Part shown: in pieces, positions 1 to 9,354 of the stretch
How the letters are laid out: each line of letters opens with the position of its first letter
How positions within the stretch are numbered: the first letter of the stretch is position 1
NCBI RefSeq assembly: GCF_017355835.1
Contig: NZ_JAFEWF010000003.1
Location: forward strand, 124,001 to 188,000
Direction of reading: 5' to 3'
Length of the DNA: 64,000 bases
Source: Desertivirga brevis
GTDB taxonomy: Bacteria > Bacteroidota > Bacteroidia > Sphingobacteriales > Sphingobacteriaceae
The notes under the pieces: generated by a model
Database searches by the model: none
What the model was told of the DNA's origin: nothing
Seen by the model: only the letters and a program-made list of their open reading frames with translations
Made by a program: the position numbers and the translations under genes

Positions 1-49
1 AAGCCAACTTGTCTTTTGTATTGCTTGTTATAACATCAAACGAGACAAT

Positions 50-1141
50 ATGAGAGCTGGATTTTTAAGGATAATAACGCTGCTTTTTATTTTACCAGGT
101 TTATCGACTGTAGGACAATCAAGGACAGAAAATGTTGTTTTGATTACTTTAGACGGAATGCGTTGGCAGGAGATTTTCCAGGGAGCAGATAAAGATATTT
201 TATATAGGAAGAAAGGTGTCGAGAATGTAGCCGAGATTGAAAGTCAGTTTTGGGACAAGGACCCTTTGAAAAGAAGGGAGAAGCTTTTGCCCTTTATTTG
301 GAGTGAGATTGCTACAAATGGGCAGATTTATGGTAATAGAAGCTTGGGTAACAAGGTAAATGTCAGGAATAAGTTCAGGTTTTCCTACCCTGGCTATAAT
401 GAGCTCTTGACTGGTTTCCCCGACAAAAGAATAAATAGCAACGCCAAAAGGAATAATCCTAACCAGACTGTTTTGGAGTTCCTGAACAAAAAAATTGAAT
501 ATAAGGATAAGGTAGCCGCTTTTGCATCCTGGGACGTATTTCATTATATTCTAAATCAGCAACGATCGGGAGTACATGTCAATGCGGGGAACGATACATT
601 GAAGGCTCAAAAATTGAGTGCAAGGGAAAGGTTTTTAAACCAGTTGCATAAAGCATCTCCAAGTCCCTGGTCTGGCACTCGTTTCGACAAGATTACTCAC
701 CAGTATGCTAGCGAATACTTTAAAAATAATAAACCTAAATTCCTGTTAATCGCTTACGGAGAAACTGATGAATATGCTCATCATGGTAATTATTCATCTT
801 ATTTGAAGTCTGCCAATAAAACGGATGCATATATCCAGGAGGTTTGGAATTGGATACAGTCGGATGAACAGTACCGCGATAAGACCACTTTGGTTATCAC
901 AACAGATCATGGAAGAGGAAATGGCAGGAGATCGTGGAGAAGCCACGGGGTTCTCCAAAAGGGTTCTAACAATACTTGGTTTATGATCATGGGGCCGGAT
1001 ACTCAACCACTGGGCGAGATGAAGGAAAAAGAGCACTACTATAACAATCAGTTAGCGAAAACTATTGCAGGCTTTCTAAACCTTGAGTATCCGGTTCAAG
1101 GGGCTTATGGAGAAGTAATAGCTACGGCAATGGAACATTGA
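50..1141 (+). CDS. Secreted alkaline phosphatase superfamily protein
   Basis: The 363-residue product starts with a signal peptide (about residues 1-23, ending near VGQS). It has the layout of the alkaline phosphatase/sulfatase/phosphopentomutase superfamily. An early metal-binding Asp lies in LITLDGMRW (about 31-39), and a candidate nucleophile Ser or Thr lies in SYPGYNELLTG (about 112-122). Later metal ligands lie in DEYAHHG (about 240), TTDHGRGNG (about 286) and SHG (about 299). A secreted phosphatase or phosphodiesterase is the likely role; the substrate cannot be read. It stands alone upstream of the prephenate dehydrogenase gene on the same strand, 75 bp away. Fold assignment is fairly sure; specificity is not. 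Confidence 0.75.
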   Translation: MRAGFLRIITLLFILPGLSTVGQSRTENVVLITLDGMRWQEIFQGADKDILYRKKGVENVAEIESQFWDKDPLKRREKLLPFIWSEIATNGQIYGNRSLGNKVNVRNKFRFSYPGYNELLTGFPDKRINSNAKRNNPNQTVLEFLNKKIEYKDKVAAFASWDVFHYILNQQRSGVHVNAGNDTLKAQKLSARERFLNQLHKASPSPWSGTRFDKITHQYASEYFKNNKPKFLLIAYGETDEYAHHGNYSSYLKSANKTDAYIQEVWNWIQSDEQYRDKTTLVITTDHGRGNGRRSWRSHGVLQKGSNNTWFMIMGPDTQPLGEMKEKEHYYNNQLAKTIAGFLNLEYPVQGAYGEVIATAMEH

Positions 1142-1216
1142 ACCAGGTACTGAATTCATCTGCTGTGGTGTTTCCCAGTCCTGCACTTCCAGAAATTTTT
1201 CTCTAAGTTTACGCCG

Positions 1217-2473
1217 ATGAATATTGGAATAATAGGACTTGGAGACATGGGCTCTATTTATGCCCGAAAATGGTCAGAAAAAGGCTATTCCGTATATGGC
1301 TGCGATCTGCCGGAGCGATATGAATTATTAAAACATGCCTTTCAGGGAACATCCGTCACTGTTCTAGAAAGTGCAAAAGCGGTAGCCCGTAAGTCTGACT
1401 TCTTGATGTATGCTGTTGAAGCCGCAAAGATTGCTCAGGTAGTTGCCAGCACCGCTGATTCTGTAAAATATGGTGCTGTCATTGCCGGACAAACTTCTGT
1501 TAAAGATCCCGAGATTGAGGCCTTCGAAAAATACCTACCTTCCGACGTTCATATTTTTACATGCCATTCCCTGCACGGTCCTGCTTTTTCTACGGAAGGC
1601 CAGAAACTAGTAATTGTTCCTCATCGGATAAATAAAGAGAATTATTCCCGTGTCCTGCCAATCTTTGAAGCTTTAGGATCTGAGATCATTGAGGTAGAGA
1701 ATTATCACATGCATGATCAGATCATGGCCGATACCCAGGCAGTTACCCATATGGGGTTCGAAAGTATGGGGACGGCGTGGAAAAACTCTGGCTTTTATCC
1801 CTGGGATCATGGTGCTTATTCAACCGGAATAGATAATGTGAAGATCCTGACAACTCTGAGGATATTTAGCTATAAGGCTCACGTTTATGCGGGACTTGCG
1901 ATCCTAAATCCTTTTGCGCGGAAACAGGTAAGGCAGTATGCAAAGTCAGAATCTGCACTATTCAAGATGATGATCTGCGAAGATGAGGTTGCTTTCAGGA
2001 AACGTCTGAAGGAGGCAAAAGAGTTTGTGTTCCACGGGGAGAGAGATTTTATTACTCTCGATCAGGAGGTGATGGGAGATTTCAAGATGACGTCTGATCC
2101 TAAACATCATCATCCTAACTCTCATTTAAGCTTGCTTGCAATGGTAGATGCCTGGCATAAGCTGCAAATCAATCCTTACGAGAACCTGATCTGTCAGACT
2201 CCTCCATTCAGATTGCGTCTTGGTATAGCTGAATATCTGTTTAAAAACGAGGATCTGCTTGAAGAAACAATTCAAACAGCATTATATGATAAGAATATCA
2301 GGGCCGATGATCTCGAATTTCATTCTGCTGTGCGTGAATGGGCCTCAATAATTGAATATGGAGATATGGAAGGTTATCTTTCTCATTTCAATCTGGTGAA
2401 AGATTTCTTCGCCGATCGTTTACAGGAAGGAGCCAGGCAAAGCGCTCGTCTAATCCAGAAATTAACTACCTAA
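1217..2473 (+). CDS. Prephenate dehydrogenase, fungal Tyr1-like
   Basis: The protein (418 residues) oxidatively decarboxylates prephenate to 4-hydroxyphenylpyruvate in tyrosine synthesis, if the family call is right. The N-terminus has a Rossmann dinucleotide fold with GIIGLGDMGS at residues 3-12. The next blocks are GQTSVKDPEIEAFEKYLP (about 95-112), HSLHGP (about 118), DTQAVTHMGFESMG (about 172), HVYAGLAILNP (about 222), PNSHLSLLAMVDAW (about 299) and DDLEFHSAVREW (about 382). These blocks match what I remember of yeast Tyr1, the NADP-dependent fungal enzyme, along nearly its whole length, rather than the shorter bacterial TyrA or a chorismate mutase fusion. No other aromatic pathway genes are adjacent. 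A 12-bp-stem terminator follows directly. Confidence 0.8.
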   Translation: MNIGIIGLGDMGSIYARKWSEKGYSVYGCDLPERYELLKHAFQGTSVTVLESAKAVARKSDFLMYAVEAAKIAQVVASTADSVKYGAVIAGQTSVKDPEIEAFEKYLPSDVHIFTCHSLHGPAFSTEGQKLVIVPHRINKENYSRVLPIFEALGSEIIEVENYHMHDQIMADTQAVTHMGFESMGTAWKNSGFYPWDHGAYSTGIDNVKILTTLRIFSYKAHVYAGLAILNPFARKQVRQYAKSESALFKMMICEDEVAFRKRLKEAKEFVFHGERDFITLDQEVMGDFKMTSDPKHHHPNSHLSLLAMVDAWHKLQINPYENLICQTPPFRLRLGIAEYLFKNEDLLEETIQTALYDKNIRADDLEFHSAVREWASIIEYGDMEGYLSHFNLVKDFFADRLQEGARQSARLIQKLTT

Positions 2474-2501
2474 AACAGCTATTCGGGCAAATAGCTGTTT
2501 T
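2472..2501. terminator. Bidirectional intrinsic terminator
   Basis: A perfect 12-bp stem (2472-2483 with 2490-2501) closes a 6-base loop. A-rich and T-rich ends on both arms let it serve both converging genes, the dehydrogenase ending at 2473 and the DUF4476 gene ending at 2522. Confidence 0.8.
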
Positions 2502-2521
2502 AGGTGAAAGACTGTTTGTTA

Positions 2522-3250
2522 TTACCCGCCGACCCTTTGGTACCTCTCCGTCACAATAATCGACTTAACTTTATCCTTGTCCTTTTGAAAGTCAAATGCG
2601 TCTAATAACATGAATGCATTTTCAGGGTCAGTTACAGAAGGGAACATCTTTCGTACAGCGGAAACCTTTCCGTCTGAAAATGCCATTAGCCTAACAACAT
2701 CTATCACCTGGTCTACAGTAAAACCAGCATATGGTGCGGTTAAATCAATAACCGATAATTTATTCTTGTCAAAGCTAGCTTGCCTGAGAGATTTCGAAAA
2801 ACGTTCGAAAGCAGACGAAGTCATTAGGGGAGGACAGTTATTCAGGTAAGGCCGGCCCATAGGAGGCCTGTTGCTATAACCTTCAGTTAGGGGCTTGTCC
2901 CAGTTGTCATAACTGCATCTTCCCAAATCAAGGTCCTTTACAGGTCTTAGCGCGTCTTGGTTTAATACCGCTATTGTACGTATCCCCGGTTTAACAAATA
3001 CATCCGAGCGATAAATAACCTTGTTGTTAGCTTCAATTACAACAGGATACCTTCCTTCTCTGATATCAAAAAACCTGAAGCGTCCGTTAATGCTGCTGAT
3101 AGACTCATCACCCAGAGAGACAGTGAACCGTCCTCTTGCAGGTACTTCAATGAAATATTCGGAAAACGCTGTCCTAAAGGAAGGCTGGGCATTAACTAGC
3201 GAACAGAGAAAAACAAGAGCGGTGATTGTAATAAGTTTAATTGTGTTCAT
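2522..3250 (-). CDS. Exported DUF4476 domain protein
   Basis: The product (242 residues) has a signal peptide (about 1-21, cleavage near VNA-Q). Its C-terminal half, about residues 150-240, matches the DUF4476 pattern seen in Bacteroidota. The features are a short helical repeat with DLTAPYAGFTVDQVIDVVRL, then FSDGKVSAVRKMFPSVTD, then a segment about a domain of falling importance (LLDAFDFQKDKDKVKSIIV). The N-terminal half is beta-rich (about 25-100) and resembles the small Ig-like sheet often found before this domain. The function of the family is unknown. It is transcribed alone, convergent with the dehydrogenase gene. Confidence 0.65.
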   Translation of the reverse strand: MNTIKLITITALVFLCSLVNAQPSFRTAFSEYFIEVPARGRFTVSLGDESISSINGRFRFFDIREGRYPVVIEANNKVIYRSDVFVKPGIRTIAVLNQDALRPVKDLDLGRCSYDNWDKPLTEGYSNRPPMGRPYLNNCPPLMTSSAFERFSKSLRQASFDKNKLSVIDLTAPYAGFTVDQVIDVVRLMAFSDGKVSAVRKMFPSVTDPENAFMLLDAFDFQKDKDKVKSIIVTERYQRVGG

Positions 3251-3420
3251 AATTGAAATATCTAAGTGTGTGATATTTCTATGACAAAATCTTTTATCAG
3301 GGGTTTAATAGTAGCAGAAAAAACTTCTGCGGATTAGAAGCTGCTGGAGAAGGAATTGTAGTCTAAGACTCTTTATAGCATTGAAATTAACCTGAGTATT
3401 TTGATAACCGATATTAAAAA

Positions 3421-3446
3421 AGAGAACCAATTTCCGCTGGTTCTCT
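3421..3446 (-). terminator. Intrinsic terminator of the lipoprotein gene
   Basis: A 9-bp stem (3421-3429 with 3438-3446) sits just past the minus-strand lipoprotein gene. On that strand it is followed by a run of T (complement of 3416-3420). Confidence 0.8.
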
Positions 3447-3457
3447 TTTCGAAAAAC

Positions 3458-4048
3458 TTATCTCGGCTTCACGGTAGTTTCTCCATCTTCCTCAACTTTT
3501 GTTTTCGAGTTTGGAGTTTTTAGTTTCGCATCATCTCCGGTTTCCACTTTCATTTTTGAATCCCCGGACTTCACTTTCATTTCATCATTGTCCATTTTTA
3601 ACTTATCGTCGCCCGACTTGATTTTTATACTATTGCCGTCCCTTTTGATTTTAGTTTCATCAAGCTTCCATACGCCTTCTTCCTGAATTAAGGCATTGTT
3701 AACGATATTCCCGGAAGGTCCGTAAAGCGTGTCTCCTGTACTAACATTAACAAAAAGCATATCTTCACTGATAGGCTTCCGGGTATCTGCATAAATGTAT
3801 CCGCCCCCGGATTCTGTATCCTGAATAATGGAGCCGGAGCCCGAACCTGAACCTGCACCAGCGCCTGAACCGGAGTTCAAAGTTACGAATGAAGCTGTTG
3901 CGCTATTATCTGTAGCTGTGCCATCTGCTGAAGTCTCAGAGGCAGTAGCTGTAGAATCTGATGCGGATGTACTTCCCGATTTATTAGTACATGCTATAGC
4001 TAAAGGCAGTGCAGCTATTGCAATTGTTTTTAAATACTTAATTTTCAT
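3458..4048 (-). CDS. Low-complexity lipoprotein with lysine/aspartate repeats
   Basis: I do not recognise a family. The 196-residue product starts with an SPII signal and lipobox (PLAIAC, Cys20). A Ser/Thr/Ala-rich stretch follows (about 21-53), then a Gly/Ser linker (about 59-73). A short globular part is at about 75-130 (GGGYIYADTRKP, then NVSTGDTLYGPSGNIVNNAL). The C-terminal 65 residues are charged and repetitive, with units such as IKIKSGDDKLKM, MKVKSGDSKMKV and VETGDDAKLK that alternate hydrophobic and charged residues. This suggests an extended amphipathic beta repeat. It is probably anchored in a membrane and exposed to the periplasm or surface. It is monocistronic. Confidence 0.7.
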   Translation of the reverse strand: MKIKYLKTIAIAALPLAIACTNKSGSTSASDSTATASETSADGTATDNSATASFVTLNSGSGAGAGSGSGSGSIIQDTESGGGYIYADTRKPISEDMLFVNVSTGDTLYGPSGNIVNNALIQEEGVWKLDETKIKRDGNSIKIKSGDDKLKMDNDEMKVKSGDSKMKVETGDDAKLKTPNSKTKVEEDGETTVKPR

Positions 4049-4198
4049 CTCCTTTAAGTTTAATTATATGATAACACTATACTTAAAAGAAAGTTTACTT
4101 TGGGCCCTGCAAAGCATATTTCCATTTACGTCACTTCTCTTTGTGAACTTATTAATTTCAAGCTTCACCGGAAAAACTTTCAATGCCCCGAAAATAAA

Positions 4199-4224
4199 AC
4201 GGGCAGCCCTAATGGACCGCCCGG
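4199..4224 (-). terminator. Terminator of the SusC/SusD operon
   Basis: A GC-rich hairpin with 5-bp core arms (4200-4204 with 4219-4223) lies 20 bp beyond the SusD stop. On the minus strand it is followed by a T-rich run. Confidence 0.6.
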
Positions 4225-4244
4225 TGTTAATTTTTGGTCACCTC

Positions 4245-6005
4245 CTAATTGGTGTACCCAAAGTTTTGTTGGAATTCCTTTGTCACATCCAGGGTCGACT
4301 GAGGAATGGGAAATACCCTTCTGAATGGTTGTGTTGAGGGCTTTGCGGTATAGGCTAGATCAAACTTGCCGAAACGGATCATCTGCGGACGGCGGTACAT
4401 CTCCCAATACATCTCAAAGCCAAGCTCCCTGTAAAGTGTAGCCTCGTCAAGGGTCGTAAGCTCTTTTCCTGCCGCATTCCCATAAAGCTCCTCGCGAGTT
4501 CTGGAGGTTCTCAACTTATTAATATCAGCTAAAGCTTCTGCAGTCATTCCCTTTCTGAAATATGCTTCTGCTCGCATTGTATAGATACCACCCAAACGGA
4601 ATAGTGGTATATCAACATTGCTGCTTCCATTTCCTTCTTCTGGATCGAATTCAAACTTAAAGATCCGCGCCCCACGGTTAATTTGATCCTGCTTTAGAAT
4701 AGCCTGTGAAGGATTATCAAAGTTTAATTCAGGAGTGAAGTTCATTTTAGTGGTCACACTTTTTTCCATTACAAGTTCAGATACTTTGATCCGGCCATCC
4801 GTAGTCATCTCAAACTTTCCACCTGAGGTTAATACCGGCCCATACTGTTGCCCCGCAGAGATTCCCCAGTTAAAGTGGAACCAGGGTAAGTTATTGCTAT
4901 TAGGTACAATGCTCGTAGCTGGCACACTACCTGGGCCGTCGTTCATAAACCATGTGCCGTCGCTGTAACGGTACTTTCTCGAGAAACGTGGATCGTCATG
5001 GTGACCGTCCCAACTATGGTAAAATTCTGGAGTAGTGCATGAGCCATTAGTCCCCCTATTAGCAGGTGACGGCCGCTGATTACGCTCTACACACATGTAT
5101 CCCAAATCATTATCTCCATTACGGATATTATCTATCTTTTGAACCACAACAAAGATCAACTCTGGTCCATTTTCATTCTTGATAGCGAAATTATCGAAGT
5201 AATTGCTTGCCAGTCGGAATTTAGATGAATTGATAAGGAGCGATGTATAATAAATAACACGGTCCATATCTGTTTCATTACCATTTACTGCTTTTTCGTT
5301 GAAATTGAACGTAGGAGCATAACGGTCTTTATAAACTGCCCTGTTCAAGTACATGTTCGCAAGAAGTGCATACGCTGCTTCTTTAGTAAAGCGGCCATTA
5401 TGGGTAGAGTGGTCTCCAAGACTGGCAAGGTCAGGTATTAACGCTTCCACCTGTAGGATCAGCTCATCTATACCAGTTGCCGCTTTTTTAATTTCAAGCG
5501 GAGCTTTATCTAACATAGGATCCCTGTAAGGTGCCTGATCATAAAGGTCAAGAATGGTGTAGGTATAGTAGGCCAAAAGGCACTTGGCTTCTGCCAGTAA
5601 CATTGGTTTTTGCTCTACATCGCTATTGCTGATCTGCTTAATTGCAGTTAATGACCGTGTAATGCCGTTTGTTAATAAATCCCAGTTATCGGTTACTATA
5701 GGATTATCAGCCTTCCATGTAAACTCATGCATCGATCTCCACTTCCCCCCGTCTCCCCAGTCACTTCCCCGGGTTGGAAGCATGGCTATATCTGTTGTAT
5801 ATTCCTGAAGAGAAAATATACCGCCGTTATCAACAAACGTACGATCTCCCAGGCGATCATATGCAGCGGCTAGCGCCCCTGTAGGACTAGAGGCATTATC
5901 CCCCAGGACTTCATCGAGCACTACCTCATCCAGGTCGGTACAGCTTGCTGTAAAAGCCACTGACATTATTAAAAAAGCGTTTTTTAGCTTATATAGAGTT
6001 TTCAT
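4245..6005 (-). CDS. SusD/RagB family nutrient-binding lipoprotein
   Basis: The 586-residue outer-membrane lipoprotein caps the SusC channel and binds the glycan or other ligand at the cell surface. The SPII signal has its lipobox at TASC (Cys22). The N-terminal part holds the TPR-like helices typical of SusD (about 45-260, with LLAEAKCLLAYYTYTILDLY and EAAYALLANMYLNRAVY). The C-terminal part ends in the usual RAEAYFRKGMTAEALADIN and ELGFEMYWEMYRRPQMIRFG blocks. It lies 7 bp downstream of susC and is surely co-transcribed with it. No CAZyme accompanies the pair, so the ligand is unknown. Confidence 0.93.
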   Translation of the reverse strand: MKTLYKLKNAFLIMSVAFTASCTDLDEVVLDEVLGDNASSPTGALAAAYDRLGDRTFVDNGGIFSLQEYTTDIAMLPTRGSDWGDGGKWRSMHEFTWKADNPIVTDNWDLLTNGITRSLTAIKQISNSDVEQKPMLLAEAKCLLAYYTYTILDLYDQAPYRDPMLDKAPLEIKKAATGIDELILQVEALIPDLASLGDHSTHNGRFTKEAAYALLANMYLNRAVYKDRYAPTFNFNEKAVNGNETDMDRVIYYTSLLINSSKFRLASNYFDNFAIKNENGPELIFVVVQKIDNIRNGDNDLGYMCVERNQRPSPANRGTNGSCTTPEFYHSWDGHHDDPRFSRKYRYSDGTWFMNDGPGSVPATSIVPNSNNLPWFHFNWGISAGQQYGPVLTSGGKFEMTTDGRIKVSELVMEKSVTTKMNFTPELNFDNPSQAILKQDQINRGARIFKFEFDPEEGNGSSNVDIPLFRLGGIYTMRAEAYFRKGMTAEALADINKLRTSRTREELYGNAAGKELTTLDEATLYRELGFEMYWEMYRRPQMIRFGKFDLAYTAKPSTQPFRRVFPIPQSTLDVTKEFQQNFGYTN

Positions 6006-6012
6006 TCTAGTA

Positions 6013-9000
6013 TTATAGTTTTAGGGTTGCTCCGAAAATGAATGTTTTTGCAGTAGGGTAGCTCGCATAGTCTATTCCCAGTGACTGGTTTCCTCCGCTT
6101 GATTTTGGACTGTTGATCAACGGGTCATATCCGCTATAATTTGTGATGGTGAAAAGGTTTTGGCCTGTCACGTAAAGTCCTAAGCCCTGCAACCATTTCA
6201 AACTTTTTAGTTTAAGGTTATAACCCAAGCGAGCAGAGTTTAATCTTAAGAAATCTGATTTTTCAAGGAATAGAGTAGAAAGCTGAGGGGCATTGGATGA
6301 GTTAGCGCCTGATTCTAAATAACCTGATGCAACGTTTCGGTCTGAAGCAAGGTTGTTGATATTTAAAGCGTTTAATCCAGTATTATTTACAAGGTAGGCC
6401 CCGGTCTGTCCGATAAAAGAAAGGGAAAGATCAAATCTTTTATAGTTCATTTGGCTATTAAATCCAAAGCTGAACTTTGGAATGGCCCCTTCAATAATTA
6501 CTCTATCATCACTGTTGATCGTATTGTCCCCGTTCCTGTCTCTGAAGATGTTTGCCCCTTTCTCGTCAAACCCAATATGCTCCAATAGATAAAATGATCC
6601 GGCCGCATAGCCGCTTTTGTAAATATTTGCTACAACGCCCGATTGTCCTGGGCCTGATATCGTACCTGAATAAATCTCAGATACAGGGAGGTTTTTGATG
6701 GTATTATCAAGAGTAGCTCCGTTTACATCAGCAGACCAATTAAAGTTTTTGGTCCTGATAATTCTGGATCCTAGCATGAACTCAAATCCTTTGTTAATTA
6801 TCTCCCCATCAATGTTCACCCAAACGGTTGTAGTTGGGCTTAGTACTTGAGCCGGTATGTTTAGGATAGCATTTGTGGTGGTTTTATTGAAATAATCAAG
6901 AGTTCCATAAAACTTCCCCCTGAACAACTCGAAATCCAGGCCTAAATTCGATTGTGTTACTACTTCCCACTGAAGGTCTGGGTTGGGCGTCCGCGTTACG
7001 GATATTCCATTTACCAGAGTAAGGTCTTTATTTAAGTAATAGCCGTCGGCACCAGACAAAGCATAGCTTGCTTTTGTAAGTTTATTTTGAACTTCCTGAT
7101 TTCCGGTTTGTCCCCAGCTGGCTCGTACCTTCAGGTTGTCCATCCAATTCAGATCTTTCAGAAAGTTCTCCTGCGAAATATTCCATCCAAGTGCAAAAGA
7201 TGGAAAATATCCGTATTTATTATTTTCCCCGAAACGGGTGGATCCATCGGCTCTTAGCGAAGCTGTAAGAAGATATTTGTCATTTAACGTATAATTTGCC
7301 CTTGTAAAAAATGATTGTAGTTCATTTTCCTGGGCAAAACCTGCCACGCCACTTTGTGTTCCCGAAAATGCAGGATTGTTTTCTGGGGTAACCCCTCCCT
7401 CAGCTTTCGCAATTGCTGTTAACGCGAAACTGTTTCCTGACCTTTCGAACTTTTGATAAGAAAAACCTCCTAGTACTTCTAAACGGTGTCTTTTTGCAGA
7501 TAAGTTATACGTCAGATAGTGCTCAAGGAGGCTGCTTTGCGACTCCATATTGTACTGCACGTACCGGCCGGTAGGATTGATGTCTGTGAGGTTCGGGTAG
7601 ATGGTAGTGTTTCTTTCAGAGGTAGAGCGATCTATACCAACATTGAGTTTATATTCAAGACCCTTTAAAATTCTGAACGATAGATCAGTATTTCCTAATA
7701 CTCTAAGCGTATTTGTTTTATCATTGTAAACGCTAAGCAGATAAGCCGGGTTGTAGTGGGCATTCATTTTAAAGTTCGTGTACGCTCCCGTCTCGTCAAA
7801 AACTGGCCTCGTTGGATTAGCCATCAATGTGTGAACGATCAGCTGCCCATTAGAGCCTCCGTCATCACTTGTAGGAACCCCGAAATCGCGGGTTTGACTC
7901 GCTGTAAGGTTTAATCCTATTTTTAGTCGTTGGTTATCAAAGAATGATTCCGATGCGTTAATTCGGGCTGAACTTCGCTTAAAAGAACTATTCGTAATAA
8001 CCCCTTCCTGGTTCATATGTGCAAGAGAAACATAGTAGTTCCCAGAATTTGATTGCTTCGAAAATGCCAGCGAGTTATTGGTGGTATTGGCCTGTCTGTA
8101 AATAACATCCTGCCAGTCGGTATTGCCTCCATGATCAAATGCAGGTTGAGTAAGCGCATTGCGATACTGGTCTGCAGATAATACATCAAGCTTATGAGCA
8201 ACCTTAGAGATACCAGTATAACTTTCGAAGCTAAGATTGCCGTCTCCTTTCTTACCCTTTTTTGTGGTAATGATAACTACACCATTCGAGCCCCTTGCTC
8301 CATATATAGCCGCAGCAGAAGCATCTTTTAATACCGACATCGACTCGATGTCGCTTGTATTGAGAAAGTTTAATGGATTCTTAGCCTTCGAGCTACCAAA
8401 GCCAACGTTTTGGCCGGCCGGACTTGCCTCGTCATTGGTAAGTGGTACTCCATCAACAACAAACAAGGGAGTACTACCACTTCGGATAGAGCCAACTCCC
8501 CTGATCGTTACATCTACACCACCTCCGGGCTCGCCGCTGTTTCCTACAACTCTAACACCAGCAACTTTTCCTTGAAGAAGGTTATCTGCTGATACAACTA
8601 TTCCCTGACGGAAGTTCTGTTCATCTATTTGAGCAACAGCCCCTGTTACGTCTTTTTTCGTACGACGTCCATAACCAACTACTAAAACCTCGTTTAGTTT
8701 TGCAGCATCAGGCTCCAGCCGGATTTCCATATTTGCAGAGTTTGCTGAAACAGTTTTTACCTGGTATCCCATAAAACTGATTTGCAAAGTTGTTCCCAAT
8801 GCAGCTTGTATGGAGAATTTTCCATTAGCATCAGTAACAACTGCATTATTGGTTCCTTGTTCCTTTACTGTTGCACCTGGTAAGGGATTTCCTGTTTCAT
8901 CCAACACCCGGCCTTTTATTGTTTCATTAACAGCTTTTGTATTAGGTCTTTCCTTGTTTTCTACCTTTTTTCGGATAAGGACAGTGTTATTACTAATGTT

Positions 9001-9288
9001 GAAACTGAAGTCAGCTTTTGCCGCAAGTGCCTTAAGAACGGTCTCTATCGGCTCGTTAAGTGATACTGTATAATGGTTTTTATCTGTAATAATAGCTTCT
9101 CCATAGCTGAACTTTAAATTACTTTGTCTGCTGAGGATATTGAAAATGTTTACGAGTGTGTTGCTTGCTGTCTTGCCTTCCTCTTTTCTCTTCTCTACCC
9201 GAGCTGAATAGGATGGTTGTGCGATAAGTACGAAAACAGCCAAAAAACAAAACACTTTGAAGATTTCTGTAGTATATTTACGGTACAT
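6013..9288 (-). CDS. SusC/RagA TonB-linked outer membrane protein with STN domain
   Basis: The protein (1091 residues) is a TonB-dependent importer. In order it shows a signal peptide (about 1-28), an STN domain (about 45-110), a carboxypeptidase-regulatory-like domain (about 122-205), a plug (about 210-340) and a long beta-barrel. The STN domain is the signalling domain that contacts a FecR anti-sigma. The regulatory-like domain carries KGRVLDETGNPLPGATV and ends with the SusC tail near VVGYG. The plug contains VSADNLLQGKVAGV and VLKDASAAAIYGARGSNGV. The barrel ends in ATLKL. The STN domain fits the fecR and sigma genes directly upstream, which makes this a self-regulating receptor. Confidence 0.95.
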   Translation of the reverse strand: MYRKYTTEIFKVFCFLAVFVLIAQPSYSARVEKRKEEGKTASNTLVNIFNILSRQSNLKFSYGEAIITDKNHYTVSLNEPIETVLKALAAKADFSFNISNNTVLIRKKVENKERPNTKAVNETIKGRVLDETGNPLPGATVKEQGTNNAVVTDANGKFSIQAALGTTLQISFMGYQVKTVSANSANMEIRLEPDAAKLNEVLVVGYGRRTKKDVTGAVAQIDEQNFRQGIVVSADNLLQGKVAGVRVVGNSGEPGGGVDVTIRGVGSIRSGSTPLFVVDGVPLTNDEASPAGQNVGFGSSKAKNPLNFLNTSDIESMSVLKDASAAAIYGARGSNGVVIITTKKGKKGDGNLSFESYTGISKVAHKLDVLSADQYRNALTQPAFDHGGNTDWQDVIYRQANTTNNSLAFSKQSNSGNYYVSLAHMNQEGVITNSSFKRSSARINASESFFDNQRLKIGLNLTASQTRDFGVPTSDDGGSNGQLIVHTLMANPTRPVFDETGAYTNFKMNAHYNPAYLLSVYNDKTNTLRVLGNTDLSFRILKGLEYKLNVGIDRSTSERNTTIYPNLTDINPTGRYVQYNMESQSSLLEHYLTYNLSAKRHRLEVLGGFSYQKFERSGNSFALTAIAKAEGGVTPENNPAFSGTQSGVAGFAQENELQSFFTRANYTLNDKYLLTASLRADGSTRFGENNKYGYFPSFALGWNISQENFLKDLNWMDNLKVRASWGQTGNQEVQNKLTKASYALSGADGYYLNKDLTLVNGISVTRTPNPDLQWEVVTQSNLGLDFELFRGKFYGTLDYFNKTTTNAILNIPAQVLSPTTTVWVNIDGEIINKGFEFMLGSRIIRTKNFNWSADVNGATLDNTIKNLPVSEIYSGTISGPGQSGVVANIYKSGYAAGSFYLLEHIGFDEKGANIFRDRNGDNTINSDDRVIIEGAIPKFSFGFNSQMNYKRFDLSLSFIGQTGAYLVNNTGLNALNINNLASDRNVASGYLESGANSSNAPQLSTLFLEKSDFLRLNSARLGYNLKLKSLKWLQGLGLYVTGQNLFTITNYSGYDPLINSPKSSGGNQSLGIDYASYPTAKTFIFGATLKL

Positions 9289-9327
9289 ATTAATTGATAA
9301 TGGATTTAATTAATGTTGTTTAATAAG

Positions 9328-9349
9328 CCGCTTTGTTCCAGCAAAGCGG
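9328..9349. terminator. Hairpin between fecR and susC
   Basis: An 8-bp perfect stem (9328-9335 with 9342-9349) lies between fecR and susC. The long T-run is on the plus-strand side (9350-9356), so on the minus strand, where the genes lie, the hairpin has few U residues after it. It may only dampen read-through from fecR into susC. Confidence 0.5.
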
Positions 9350-9354
9350 TTTTT

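Noticed and set aside
8237..8575. Reading frame opposite susC
   Set aside because: It lies fully inside the SusC plug region and shows codon-shadow composition.
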